Assembly (NCBI RefSeq): GCF_023544665.1 | Contig: NZ_JAMJFL010000002.1 | Span: 1-64,000, forward strand | Direction of reading: 5' to 3' | Length of the DNA stretch: 64,000 nt | Source of the DNA: Streptomyces sp. YS415 | GTDB taxonomy: Bacteria > Actinomycetota > Actinomycetes > Streptomycetales > Streptomycetaceae | In this document: positions 42,305 through 51,194 of the stretch, one piece after another | Position numbering within the stretch: position 1 is the first letter of the stretch | How the letters are laid out: each line of letters begins with the position of its first letter | Made by a program: the position numbers and the translations under genes | Notes under the pieces: generated by a model | Seen by the model: only the letters and a program-made list of their open reading frames with translations | The model's database searches: none | What the model was told of the DNA's origin: nothing

Positions 42305-43870
42305 TTACGGGGTGACCGTGGTGCCGCCGAACGTCACCACCAGGCGGCCGTCCGAGGCGAAGGACCAGCCGAGGGCGCCGTCGTAGGAGGAGCAGCGGGA
42401 GCCGTTCGTGCCGGACCAGAACTGGTTGGAGCTGTCGGAGTTGCCGATGATCCGGTCGTTCGTCCCGCTGCTGAAGCGGCAGGACGTGTTGTTCCGGAAC
42501 ACCGAGGTGCCCGCGTCGAAGTTGAAGTTGCGCTCGGTGTTGTCGACGCTGACGTTGTCGGAGATCGTCATCGTGCCCGGGTTGCTGTTGTAGGTGAACC
42601 CGTGCTTGCCGTTGTCGACGGCGAAGCTGCGCCGCACGACGTGGTTGACCGGCACGTTCTCGCCGCCGAGCTTGTAGCCGTTGCGGTCGCCGTTGCCGGC
42701 CTGGGAGCCGTCGCTGAGGGTGCCGTTCTCGTAGGCGAGGGAGTCCTCGACGGTGACCGGGCCGATGGGGTCCTCGTCGGCGTAGGTGTACAGGTCCCAG
42801 CCGTCGTCGATGTTGTTGTGGGCGACGGCGTGCCGGAAGACGTTGCCGGTGCCGGTGGTGAGCTTCGCGGCGAAGCCGTCGGCGTCCTCGCCGTCGGAGT
42901 CGGCGTTGTCGTGCGACTCGGCGCTCAGGATCAGGTTGTTGGACGGCCACTGGGCGGTCGGCGTGGTGGAGGTCATCCGGCCGAGCTGGAGTCCGGTGTC
43001 GCGGTTGAAGCGGGTCACCGTGCGCTCGATGACGTTGTTGCTGCCGCCGACGAAGATGCCGTTGTCCCCGGCGCGTTCGACGATCAGGCCCTTGACGTGC
43101 CAGTACGAGGCGTTGATCTGGAGTCCGCGGTTGGCCGAACTCTCGGTCTGCGCGCTGAAGTTGAGCACCGGGGTCTCGCCCGGGTAGGCGGCCAGGGTGG
43201 TGCGGGCGGCGGCGGTGCCGTTCTGGCCGGCCGGGACGGTGACCGTCGAGGGCTGGTGGTACGTCCCTCCGCGCAGGTAGATCGTGCCGCCCGCGGAGAT
43301 CCGGCTGATCGCCGAGGTGAGGGTCGTCGGGGCCGACTGGGTGCCGGCGGCGTCGGCGGTGCCGTTCGGGGCGGCGTAGAGCGTGGTGCCGGTCGGCGGC
43401 GGGGTGTCGCCGGTGACGACGTCCAGGTGGTCGAGGTTGGGCAGGCCGGCCGCGGTGGTCGGACTGAGGCGGACGGTGTTGCTGCCCGCGGCGAGCGGGA
43501 CGGTCAGCGTCCTGGTGGTCCAGGCCGACCAGGTGCCGGTGCCCTCGAAGGACGGGGTCGCCACGGTGGTGCCGTTGACGATCAGGCTCGCCGGGCGGGG
43601 GGTGGTGGTGCCGTTGGTGAAGCGGATGTGCAGGGTGGCGGTGCCGGCGGTGGCCGCGTTCACGGTGAACTGGGCGTAGGCGCCGGTGGCGTTGGTGCCG
43701 TTGCAGAAGCCGCTGCCGGAGTACCCGGTCCAGTCGGAGTCGATGGTGCCGGTGCAGACGGCGGCTTCGGCCTCGTAGCGGGTGGTCGCGGCCTGTGCCG
43801 GGTTGCCGGACAGCGCGACCAGCGCACCGGCGAGCAGTGCGGCGCACGCGAGGGCGGGTCTCATGTGCAT
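42305..43870 (-). CDS. Secreted right-handed beta-helix polysaccharide lyase (pectate-lyase-like, PL9 type) with N-terminal CBM
   Basis: A 521-residue exported protein. The signal peptide ends near ALSGNPAQAA (about residue 27). Residues ~28-155 form a CBM35/CBM6-like carbohydrate-binding module (YEAEAAVCTGTIDSDWTGYS, then RFTNGTTTPRPASLIVNG). A Pro/Thr linker leads to a parallel beta-helix: TIYLRGGTYHQPSTVTVPAG, many Asn-ladder positions, and acidic clusters such as SDGEDADGFAAK and NNIDDGWDLYTYAD that fit calcium sites of PL9 lyases. It probably cleaves pectate or a related polymer outside the cell. The ATG at 43870 has GGAGG 6 nt upstream. A LacI-type palindrome sits in its promoter. Confidence 0.82.
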   Translation of the reverse strand: MHMRPALACAALLAGALVALSGNPAQAATTRYEAEAAVCTGTIDSDWTGYSGSGFCNGTNATGAYAQFTVNAATAGTATLHIRFTNGTTTPRPASLIVNGTTVATPSFEGTGTWSAWTTRTLTVPLAAGSNTVRLSPTTAAGLPNLDHLDVVTGDTPPPTGTTLYAAPNGTADAAGTQSAPTTLTSAISRISAGGTIYLRGGTYHQPSTVTVPAGQNGTAAARTTLAAYPGETPVLNFSAQTESSANRGLQINASYWHVKGLIVERAGDNGIFVGGSNNVIERTVTRFNRDTGLQLGRMTSTTPTAQWPSNNLILSAESHDNADSDGEDADGFAAKLTTGTGNVFRHAVAHNNIDDGWDLYTYADEDPIGPVTVEDSLAYENGTLSDGSQAGNGDRNGYKLGGENVPVNHVVRRSFAVDNGKHGFTYNSNPGTMTISDNVSVDNTERNFNFDAGTSVFRNNTSCRFSSGTNDRIIGNSDSSNQFWSGTNGSRCSSYDGALGWSFASDGRLVVTFGGTTVTP

Positions 43871-43889
43871 CGGGTGCCTCCAGGCTCTT

Positions 43890-43909
43890 GGGAGCAAGCG
43901 CTTTCTCCC
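43890..43909. promoter_or_regulatory. LacI-type operator upstream of the pectate-lyase-like gene
   Basis: GGGAGCAAGCGCTTTCTCCC is a 20-bp palindrome with one mismatched pair, centred on AAGCGCTT, the core seen in LacI/GalR-family operators of saccharolytic genes. It is 20 bp upstream of the start, well placed to block transcription or the ribosome. Confidence 0.7.
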
Positions 43910-44086
43910 CGGAAGCTTGGGAGTGGTGTTGTGTGCGCGTCAATATCCCGGTACTTGATTCTTATTCACGGACATGAACGTGTAGGGCGCGTGGGGTGTG
44001 TCACAGGCCCGGGATTGAGTGCGCGGCGGGGGTGGGCGCCGTACCCACGCCTGACGGAATGTGCCGGGATGCGAGGATGAGGCGCC

Positions 44087-44827
44087 ATGGCAGCAGGGTG
44101 GTGTACGCGCACGATACGGGCCGCGGTGTTCGCGGCCGTGTGCGTGCTGCTCGCCGCCCTGGGGCACGTGCTGATGTCCGGGAGCCATGTGCCCGGGTGG
44201 GCGCTGGCGGCGGGGGTGGCCGGTACCGGGGCCGTGGGCTGGTGCCTGGGGGGCCGTGAACGAGGGCTGCCGCTGGTCGTGACGGTGGTGGTGGCGGCGC
44301 AGACGGGGCTGCACTCGGGGTTCTCGTGGGCGCAGTCGGCGTCGACGTCGGGGGCGTCGGCGGGGGAGGTGGGTGCCGGGCACGTGCACTCCGTGGATGT
44401 GGCCCACATGCACCACGGTGGCTTCGGCTACGGCTCTGCCTCTGGCTCTGGCTCTGGCGCGATGACGGCTACGGCGGAGGTGTCGCCGTCGGTGGGGATG
44501 CCAGCCGGGGGGTCCGTCGGAGGGTTCGTCGAGGTGCCCGTCGGGACGGTCGCGGGGATGTCCGCCGGGATGGTCGCGGCCCACCTGCTCGCCGCCCTGC
44601 TGTGCGGGCTGTGGCTGGCGTACGGCGAGAAGGCGGCGTTCCGCATCCTGCGGGCGGTGGCCGGATGGCTGGCGGCACCGCTGCGCCTGCTGCTCGCCCT
44701 GCCCGCTCCCGCCGACCGAAGCCCGCGCCCACGCCTGGGCCGGGGCCGCGCCGACCGCGTACCGCGCCTTCTCCTCGTCCACGCGATCACCTCTCGGGGT
44801 CCGCCTGTGGGGCCCGCTGTCGCCTGA
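44087..44827 (+). CDS. Integral membrane protein with His/Met-rich loop
   Basis: A 246-residue protein with about four transmembrane helices, three in residues ~8-80 and one near 160-185. Between them lies an extracytoplasmic loop with AGHVHSVDVAHMHHGGFGYG followed by a Gly/Ser run and several methionines. The spaced His and Met residues could bind copper. The C-terminal ~45 residues are basic and cytoplasmic. It is followed after 129 bp by a SigC-like ECF sigma gene in the same direction, and similar pairs occur in other Streptomyces. The metal role is inferred. Confidence 0.7.
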   Translation: MAAGWCTRTIRAAVFAAVCVLLAALGHVLMSGSHVPGWALAAGVAGTGAVGWCLGGRERGLPLVVTVVVAAQTGLHSGFSWAQSASTSGASAGEVGAGHVHSVDVAHMHHGGFGYGSASGSGSGAMTATAEVSPSVGMPAGGSVGGFVEVPVGTVAGMSAGMVAAHLLAALLCGLWLAYGEKAAFRILRAVAGWLAAPLRLLLALPAPADRSPRPRLGRGRADRVPRLLLVHAITSRGPPVGPAVA

Positions 44828-44956
44828 CGACAGCCGGCGCATACGGCCCTGTGGCCGTACCCCCACTTCTCTCACCGGGTTCCGGACCTCCACGCCTGCA
44901 CGCCTGCACGCACTGCACGCCGCGGTTCGGACCCGGGACGACCCGAAGGACATCAG

Positions 44957-45988
44957 GTGATCGCTCCTGCCTTGCCGAAACCGGTGGCGCACGCGCCGGA
45001 ACCGGCGACATCCGTGCCGGAACCTCCGGTGGCTGTGCCGGGACCTCCGGCGTCCGTGCCGGTGCTGGTGGCTTCTGTGCCGGTACTGGTGGCGTCTGCG
45101 CCGAAGCCGGTGGCGTCCGCGCCGGAGGGCCCGGCGTATGTGCCGGGCTCCGAGGCGCCCATGTCGGATCCTGCGGCGTCCGAGCCTCAACTGGCCGCGC
45201 CTGCGCCGGAGTCCCCGGCGTCCGCGCCTCAGCCGATGGCGTCCGTGCCGGGACCGGCGGCGTCCGTGCCGCGTCTGTCCCCGCCCGTGCCGGAGTCCCC
45301 GGCGTCCGCGCCTCAGCCGATGGCGTCCGTGCCGCGCCTGTCCCCGCCTGTGCCGGAGTCCCCGGCGTCCGCGGCGCAGCCGATGGCGTCCGCCCCGCAC
45401 CCCCCGGCCCCCCGGCCACGTCATCCCGCAGTCGTCAGGTCTGGTGCGCTCGATGAGGTGATAACCGGGTGGGCGCTTGCTGCGCGGGGTGGGGACTCTG
45501 TTGCTGTCGAGCGCTTCGTGGGGGCGCTTCAGCGGGATGTGTTGCGGTATGTCGCTCATCTCGGCGCTGATCCACAGGCTGTGGACGACCTCGCGCAGGA
45601 CACGTTCCTGCGGGCGCTCGGCAGTCTGCACCGGTTCGAGGGGCGTTCCTCGGCCCGGTCCTGGTTGCTGGCCATCGCCCGGCGCGCGGTGATCGACAGT
45701 TACCGTCGCGCGTCCGTACGCCCCCGCCTGTGCGACGTACCGGACTGGCAGCTGGCCGTGGAGAACGCGCAGCCGCGAGGCCTGCCCGGCTTCGACGACG
45801 GTGTCGCCCTGCTCGATCTGCTGGCCGCGCTGCCCGAGGAGCGTCGGGAGGCGTTCGTGCTCACCCAGGTGCTCGGCCTGCCGTACGAGGAGGCCGCCGA
45901 GGTCAGCGACTGCCCGGTCGGCACCGTGCGTTCACGGGTGGCGCGGGCGCGGGCGACGCTGCTGGAGGCCGTGCGCCAGGCGGCGTGA
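44957..45988 (+). CDS. ECF sigma factor (SigC-like) with repetitive N-terminal extension
   Basis: A 343-residue sigma-70 family protein. The first ~155 residues are a Pro/Ala/Ser/Val-rich repeat region that includes three copies of PESPASAPQPMASVP. Region 2 follows (AVERFVGALQRDVLRYVAHL, then AQDTFLRALGSLHRFEGRSS and ARSWLLAIARRAVIDSYRRA). Region 4 includes LPEERREAFVLTQVLGLPYE, then EAAEVSDCPVGTVRSRVARA. The sigma core closely resembles M. tuberculosis SigC, which has no known anti-sigma factor. The GTG start at 44957 has GAAGGA upstream. A shorter protein starting near the core cannot be ruled out. Confidence 0.82.
   Translation: MIAPALPKPVAHAPEPATSVPEPPVAVPGPPASVPVLVASVPVLVASAPKPVASAPEGPAYVPGSEAPMSDPAASEPQLAAPAPESPASAPQPMASVPGPAASVPRLSPPVPESPASAPQPMASVPRLSPPVPESPASAAQPMASAPHPPAPRPRHPAVVRSGALDEVITGWALAARGGDSVAVERFVGALQRDVLRYVAHLGADPQAVDDLAQDTFLRALGSLHRFEGRSSARSWLLAIARRAVIDSYRRASVRPRLCDVPDWQLAVENAQPRGLPGFDDGVALLDLLAALPEERREAFVLTQVLGLPYEEAAEVSDCPVGTVRSRVARARATLLEAVRQAA
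45203..45391 (+). repeat. In-frame tandem repeats in the sigma factor gene
   Basis: Units beginning at 45203, 45287 and 45350 (spacing 84 and 63 bp, both multiples of three) encode PESPASAPQPMASVP and flanks. The second and third are nearly identical over 63 bp. The first unit carries an extra seven-residue insertion. Confidence 0.85.
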
Positions 45989-46044
45989 GCCGGGGGAGGG
46001 GTGCCGGGTCTCCGGCGCCCCGTTTCCGGACGCCCCCACCCCTG

Positions 46045-46884
46045 TCATGACCGCGGCCGGCCCTTCGTCAGGTACCGGTTCAGCGGCGGCTCCTCCGCCA
46101 GTACCGCTCCGATGGTGACCGAGAACGTGGCCGCGGCGCAGACCACGATCAGCCAGGAGAGCAGGGTGAGGACGAGGCCGAGGGAGCCGTACTCCGCGAG
46201 GCTGCGGTTGAGCGCGTTGGGGATGTAGAGGCGGGCCGTCAGGGCCAGGGCGGTGGTGGAGGCCGCCGTCAGGATCGCGCCGGGCAGCAGCGCCAGCCAG
46301 TCGACGCGGCCCGCCAGCAGCAGGCGCTGCGTCCACAGCCACACCCCCGTGCTGGTCAGGAAGAGCAGCGGCACGCCCAGCCACAGGCCGACGCCGAAAC
46401 CGTCGCGGATGGGGCCCTGCAACAGCACGAACAGCACCAGGGCGAGAAGCCACACCACCCACCGCCAGGCCGCGATCCGGGTGCTCGCCCTCGGCAACTG
46501 CCAGGCGCGTTCGCAGACGCGGGCCATGACCCGGCTGAAACTGGTCGCGGAGACCAGCGCGACGAGCAGCCCGACGACACCGCCGGTCTCGCGCGCGGTC
46601 TCGTCGACCGAGCCTCCGAGGACCTGCTGCAGTTCCAGTTCGGCCCGGCCGCTGAGGCCGAACATCGCGCGCAACGACTCCCCGAGCTGTTCGCGCACGC
46701 CGTTCGGAGTGAAGGCGGCGACGGCGAACAGCAGCGGTACGGAGGCCAGGAACGCCTGGGCGGCGAGCCTGGTCCCGGCGTCCAGGAGGTTCGCGGACAA
46801 CAGGCGGCTGGTCACCTCGGTCAAGACCGGAAAGCGCTCCTCGGCACGGCCGCGCAGACGCTGGATCCGCGCCGTCCACGCCAT
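46045..46884 (-). CDS. YihY/BrkB family membrane protein
   Basis: A 279-residue inner-membrane protein with about six helices and the YihY/virulence factor BrkB pattern. It starts FPVLTEVTSRLLSANLLDAG, with RLAAQAFLASVPLLFAVAAF as the first helix. AYQ-equivalent positions and later TSTGVWLWTQRLLL, then NRSLAEYGSLGLVLTLLSWL follow. This family is often called a ribonuclease BN homologue in error; its function is unknown, possibly lipid or osmolyte transport. GGGAGG precedes the ATG at 46884. Confidence 0.88.
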   Translation of the reverse strand: MAWTARIQRLRGRAEERFPVLTEVTSRLLSANLLDAGTRLAAQAFLASVPLLFAVAAFTPNGVREQLGESLRAMFGLSGRAELELQQVLGGSVDETARETGGVVGLLVALVSATSFSRVMARVCERAWQLPRASTRIAAWRWVVWLLALVLFVLLQGPIRDGFGVGLWLGVPLLFLTSTGVWLWTQRLLLAGRVDWLALLPGAILTAASTTALALTARLYIPNALNRSLAEYGSLGLVLTLLSWLIVVCAAATFSVTIGAVLAEEPPLNRYLTKGRPRS

Positions 46885-47005
46885 ACCGCCTCCCACAGGT
46901 GCGCCGCTCGCCCTCAGTCAAGGCCCCCCGCCCCCGGACGGCGAGCGGGACTGACCCGACGGGGGCAGGGGGTGGGGTGCCGAGGTACTGGGCGTGCCGC
47001 GTGGC

Positions 47006-47349
47006 TCAGCGGGGGTTCTCGTCGGTCGGGGCGCCGAGGCCCTGGGAGTCCGGGCGGGACGCCGTCCGGTGCAGCAGGGGGTCGGGCAGGGCGGTCGCGG
47101 TCAGCCGGTCCAGTGCCGCCCGGCGTTCGTGCAGCGGCTGCGCGCGGTCCTCCGGTGTCTCGGCGCCCACCCGGTCGAGCAGGGCACGCAGCCGCCGTAC
47201 GACCTGGGGGTTGCCGCAGCCGCAGAGCAGCCCAGCAGCGCCCCGGCGGCGACCAGCACCAGCGCGGCGCTGTTGCTGCGGGCGCGCCGGGCACGCTGAC
47301 TGCCGCTGCCGCGGTGCGGCGGCCGGGCGCGCAGGGGCTCTGTCGCCAT
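47006..47349 (-). pseudogene. Frameshifted small membrane protein gene
   Basis: Two overlapping frames together make one plausible protein of about 110 residues. The first begins MATEPLRARPPHRGSG and enters a hydrophobic helix (SAALVLVAAGALLG) near 47240. The second continues with CGCGNPQVVRRLRALLDRVG and ALDRLTATALPDPLLHR to the stop at 47006. The switch falls within GCTGCTGGGCTGCTCTGCGG, a repeat-prone stretch at about 47221-47240, and needs a one-base change. Either the gene is broken or the assembly has an indel. The combined product would be a single-pass protein of unknown role. Confidence 0.55.
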
Positions 47350-47392
47350 TCACCGGTCCAGGGGAGTGGGGGACTTCGAGTGGCCTGGCAGG

Positions 47393-47881
47393 TCAGTACC
47401 GCAGGGCCGTGCCGACCTCCGCCCGCACGCTCCCGGAGAGCTTGTGCGTGCTGCGTGCCGTCCCCTCGCCGGTGGCGCCTGGGGCCACGTCGGAGAGGGT
47501 CACCACCACCATGTCGACCAGCTTGCCGTCCTCGGCGCGGAACTCGACGCGGACGGCGAAGGACTTCGGGTCGCCGGAGGTGTTCCGCGCCGTCACCGGG
47601 ACGGTGGTGCGGCCGTCGCCGTCCGTGTCCGGCTTGCCCAGCGTCACCTGGTCCTTGGCCTCGACGCCCCCCTTGATGGACTCCATCGCCTTTCCGGCCT
47701 CCGCGGTGGCCGAGGCGACGGCGTCGGAGCCCCGGGAGGCCAGGGAGGAGGCCGCGGAGGCCGCCCTGCTCGCGGCGTCCGAGCCGGCGCCGTCCCCGCC
47801 GTCCGAGCAGCCGCCCACCGCCGCGGCGCACACCGCCGCCAGCACCGCGGCCACCGCGGCCCGTCCCACCTGTCCAGCCAT
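47393..47881 (-). CDS. Lipoprotein with FxLYD-like domain
   Basis: A 162-residue predicted lipoprotein. The signal AAVAAVLAAVCAAAVGGC ends in the lipobox cysteine. A Ser/Ala-rich helical segment (SRAASAASSLASRGSDAVAS) follows, then a beta-domain (VEAKDQVTLGKPDTDGDGRT, with TARNTSGDPKSFAVRVEFRA and DVAPGATGEGTARSTHKL), the pattern of FxLYD-type domains. It is extracytoplasmic and of unknown function. CAGGAGA precedes the ATG at 47881. It is transcribed in the same direction as the frameshifted gene. Confidence 0.78.
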   Translation of the reverse strand: MAGQVGRAAVAAVLAAVCAAAVGGCSDGGDGAGSDAASRAASAASSLASRGSDAVASATAEAGKAMESIKGGVEAKDQVTLGKPDTDGDGRTTVPVTARNTSGDPKSFAVRVEFRAEDGKLVDMVVVTLSDVAPGATGEGTARSTHKLSGSVRAEVGTALRY

Positions 47882-48170
47882 GACGTCTCCTGCCTGTCCG
47901 TGATCAGCCGTCATCCCAGTGAAGGGCCGCCGGACAGCGCCCGCATGCCCGGGTGACCTGGGGAGCCGGCGATTCACACCAACAGCCCCATCGGGCGTGG
48001 CGCCTCACCCGGACAGCCAGGGCCGCCGGACGAGCACCGAAAGGGAACAGGGGACGGGAAGGGGACACCACACGGCGCAAGGCATCCGGCCGGCACTACG
48101 GCAGCGACGTCCTCGACGCCTCACTGCTGCCGATGCCGTCCGACGACGCCCCCGGGAAGAGAAACCCGCC

Positions 48171-48602
48171 TCAGGGCCACACGAGGCAATACGGCTGATG
48201 CCCCGCCTCATGCAGGCGATGGCTGAAGTCCTGCCACTCGTGCAGCAGTTGGTAGACGTTGAACGCGTCCCGCGGACCTCCGCGGTCCGGGACCGTGGAC
48301 CAGATGAAGGCCGCCGCGCCGACCGCTTCCTCGCCGATGCCGCGCAAGGGGTCGACGACCGTCATGGGGAGCTTCACCACGGCGTAGTCGGGGTGCAGGA
48401 CGACCAGCTCGAGCGGGGGGACCTTGTGCAGGGGGACGCCCTCGATGCCGGTCAGGACCATCGCGGCCATGGTCTCCGGCTTGATCTTGGTGAACATGCC
48501 GTTCATGCCGAGCTCGTCGCCACCGAGTTCCTCGGGGCGCATGGAGATCGGGACGCGGGCCGCGGTCGCGCCGTCCGGCGCGCCGAAGTACTTGTACGTC
48601 AC
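48171..48602 (-). CDS. Hypothetical protein
   Basis: A 143-residue soluble protein with a GTG start at 48602 preceded by a G-rich stretch. Visible features are TYKYFGAPDGATAARVPISM at the N-terminus, a LVVLHPDYAVVKLPMTVVDP strand-rich middle and a C-terminus rich in aromatic and His residues (FNVYQLLHEWQDFSHRLHEA). There is no signal, membrane segment or motif I recognise. It is conserved upstream of hemL in several Streptomyces as far as I recall. Codon use is normal for the window, so it is probably a real gene. Confidence 0.7.
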   Translation of the reverse strand: MTYKYFGAPDGATAARVPISMRPEELGGDELGMNGMFTKIKPETMAAMVLTGIEGVPLHKVPPLELVVLHPDYAVVKLPMTVVDPLRGIGEEAVGAAAFIWSTVPDRGGPRDAFNVYQLLHEWQDFSHRLHEAGHQPYCLVWP

Positions 48603-49080
48603 CCCCACCCGACCACCATTCCCGCTCGCCTCCCGGAGCCGGTCGACACGTCCGTCGATCCGCTCGGGGTCGGTCTGTCCGCCCTGTGCCTGCCGTGCGT
48701 CGGTGGTGTCCTCCGCCTCGCGCCGGTGCCTCCCCCGCCGGGCACGTCGAGGACCGAGGTCATCAGTCCCCTCGCCCAGTCCGCCACCGCGATGCATATC
48801 TCCACCCGACTGCTTTTCTAGGACGCGTGGCCCCCGCCGCGCAACCCGATCATCGTGTCAGTGACCTCCCCCACGGCCGCTCGCCGAAACGTGCGCGCTG
48901 CAACACCCGTCCGCAGGATCTTGTACCAGCACCCAGTTTCGCAGATCGCCCGGGGGTAGGGGCCGGATGTCCGCTCAGGGAGAGCGGGCCCACAGTCCCG
49001 CGCGCCCGCTGGCCTACCCTGAGGAGGTCACTGGCAACCGGAGTCCGAGCAGTCGGAGAAGGTCGGAGAAGTCGCACGAC
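48603..49080. other. Gene-free region between the hypothetical gene and hemL
   Basis: A 478-bp non-coding stretch carrying the divergent promoters of the hypothetical gene and hemL. About 48870-48960 is somewhat less GC-rich (ATCTTGTACCAGCACCC) and may hold the hemL promoter. I see no Rex operator, no riboswitch-like structure and no convincing small gene. Confidence 0.5.
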
Positions 49081-50397
49081 ATGAGCTCACTGCCCTATTC
49101 ATACGATGCGCCTGAGTCGCAGGCTCTGTTCGACCGTGCGGCGGCCGTCACGCCCGGCGGTGTGAACTCCCCGGTGCGCGCCTTCCGTGCCGTGGGCGGA
49201 ACACCCCGGTTCATGGTGTCCGGCACCGGTCCCTACCTCACCGACGCCGACGGACGCGAGTACGTCGACCTCGTCTGCTCCTGGGGGCCCATGATCCTCG
49301 GGCACGCGCACCCCGAGGTCATCGCCGCCGTGCAGGAGGCCGTCGCGCGCGGCACCTCCTTCGGCACGCCAGGTGAGGGCGAGGTCGCGCTCGCCGAGGA
49401 GATCGTCGACCGGGTCGGCCCGGTGCAGCAGGTGCGCCTCGTCTCCAGCGGGACCGAGGCCACCATGTCCGCGATCCGGCTGGCCCGCGGGTTCACCCGG
49501 CGCTCGAAGGTGATCAAGTTCGCCGGCTGCTACCACGGCCACGTCGACTCCCTCCTCGCCGCCGCCGGCTCCGGCGTCGCCACCTTCGCGCTGCCCGACA
49601 CCCCGGGTGTCACCGGCGCCCAGGCCGGCGACACCATCGTGCTGCCGTACAACGACCTGGAGGCCGTGCACGAGGCCTTCCACCGGCACCCGGGCGAGAT
49701 CGCCTGCGTGATCACGGAGGCCTCGCCGGGCAACATGGGCGTCGTACCGCCGGCGCCCGGGTTCAACCAGGGGCTCAAGGACGCCTGCCAGGCCAATGGC
49801 GCCCTCTACATCTCCGACGAGGTCATGACCGGCTTCCGCACCAGCCGCGCCGGCTGGTTCGGCGTCGACGGTGTCGTCCCCGACCTGATGACCTTCGGCA
49901 AGGTCATGGGCGGCGGCTTCCCGGCGGCGGCCTTCGGCGGACGGGAGGACGTCATGGCGCACCTCGCGCCCGCCGGGCCCGTCTACCAGGCCGGCACCCT
50001 CTCCGGGAACCCGGTCGCGACGGCCGCGGGGCTCGCCCAGCTCCGGCTCCTCGACGACGCCGCGTACGAGAAGGTCGACGCCGTCTCGGAGCAGATCCGG
50101 ACCCTCGTCACCGAGGCGCTCACCAAGGAGGGCGTCGCGCACCGGCTGCAGACCGCCTCCAACATGTTCTCGGTGTTCTTCACGGACCGTCCGGTGCAGA
50201 ACTACGAGGACGCCAAGAAGCAGGAGTCCTTCCGCTTCACCGCCTTCTTCCACTCGCTGCTCGAGAACGGCGTCTACCTGCCGCCCTCCTCCTTCGAGTC
50301 CTGGTTCGTCTCCACGGCCCACGATGAGCGGGCCGTGCAGAAGATCGCCGACGCCCTTCCGGCGGCGGCCCGGGCGGCGGCGGAGGCGCGGGCATGA
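49081..50397 (+). CDS. hemL: Glutamate-1-semialdehyde 2,1-aminomutase
   Basis: A 438-residue PLP enzyme making 5-aminolevulinate, the step after HemA. The Schiff-base lysine is K274 in [12 protein letters not shown]. Conserved GSA-AT blocks include [36 protein letters not shown] and [17 protein letters not shown]. The ATG at 49081 follows GGAGAAG. It overlaps a histidine phosphatase gene by ATGA. It is 33 kb from hemACD-hemB and outside the Rex operon. Confidence 0.96.
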   Translation: MSSLPYSYDAPESQALFDRAAAVTPGGVNSPVRAFRAVGGTPRFMVSGTGPYLTDADGREYVDLVCSWGPMILGHAHPEVIAAVQEAVARGTSFGTPGEGEVALAEEIVDRVGPVQQVRLVSSGTEATMSAIRLARGFTRRSKVIKFAGCYHGHVDSLLAAAGSGVATFALPDTPGVTGAQAGDTIVLPYNDLEAVHEAFHRHPGEIACVITEASPGNMGVVPPAPGFNQGLKDACQANGALYISDEVMTGFRTSRAGWFGVDGVVPDLMTFGKVMGGGFPAAAFGGREDVMAHLAPAGPVYQAGTLSGNPVATAAGLAQLRLLDDAAYEKVDAVSEQIRTLVTEALTKEGVAHRLQTASNMFSVFFTDRPVQNYEDAKKQESFRFTAFFHSLLENGVYLPPSSFESWFVSTAHDERAVQKIADALPAAARAAAEARA

Positions 50398-51074
50398 GCG
50401 ACTCCGACATCACCGTCGTCCATCTGATGCGGCACGGCGAGGTCGCCAACCCGGACGGCGTCCTCTACGGCCGGCTGCCCGGCTACCGCCTCTCCGAGCT
50501 CGGCCGGCAGATGGCCGACCGGGTCGCCGAGCACCTCGCCGCCCGGGACATCACCCATGTCGGCTCCTCCCCGCTGGAGCGGGCGCAGGAGACCGCCACG
50601 CCGATCGCCAAGGCGCACGGCCTGGACATCGCCACCGACGAGCGGCTCATCGAGGCCGACAACGTCTTCCAGGGCAAGACCTTCGGCGTCGGCGACGGGG
50701 CGCTCAAGCGGCCCGCGAACTGGAAGCACCTCGTCAACCCCTTCAAGCCGTCCTGGGGCGAGTCGTACTTCGAGCAGGTCGTGCGGATGATGGGCGCGCT
50801 GGACACCGCCAAGGACCGGGCGCGCGGTCACGAGGCCGTGCTGGTCAGCCATCAGCTGCCGATCTGGATCGTGCGGTCCTACGTGGAGAAGCGCCGCCTG
50901 TGGCACGACCCGCGCCGCCGCCAGTGCACGCTGGCGTCCCTGACGACGTTCACGTACCAGGGCGACCGGATCGTCTCGGTCGGCTACAGCGAACCGGCGA
51001 TCGACCTGGTCCCGCCGCATCTGCGGGCCGGGGCACGGCCGGTGAAGGGCAAGAACAAGGCATTCGGGGCCTGA
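50394..51074 (+). CDS. Histidine phosphatase family protein
   Basis: A 226-residue phosphoglycerate-mutase-like enzyme. The catalytic motif [12 protein letters not shown] is at the N-terminus, [15 protein letters not shown] carries the second conserved arginine, and [12 protein letters not shown] contains the later histidine. It is ATGA-coupled to hemL, an arrangement conserved in Streptomyces. The family acts as a cofactor-dependent mutase or a phosphatase; a phosphatase of unknown substrate is more likely here. Confidence 0.88.
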   Translation: MSDSDITVVHLMRHGEVANPDGVLYGRLPGYRLSELGRQMADRVAEHLAARDITHVGSSPLERAQETATPIAKAHGLDIATDERLIEADNVFQGKTFGVGDGALKRPANWKHLVNPFKPSWGESYFEQVVRMMGALDTAKDRARGHEAVLVSHQLPIWIVRSYVEKRRLWHDPRRRQCTLASLTTFTYQGDRIVSVGYSEPAIDLVPPHLRAGARPVKGKNKAFGA

Positions 51075-51194
51075 CCGGCTCCCGGTGTGCATTCTTCGCA
51101 TTTGTTGTGAAACACATGTGATCCGCCGGAACCTCCCCCTCCGTCACGTCCTCTGACCGGGTGACCACCAGAGAACGTGACGAACGGGGATGCC

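Noticed and set aside
51105..51122. Possible second Rex operator (TTGTGAAACACATGTGAT) before the deacetylase-like gene
   Set aside because: Only the left half-site matches; the right half is not TTCACAA. It reads better as a direct TGTGA repeat or a CACATGTG palindrome of unknown meaning.
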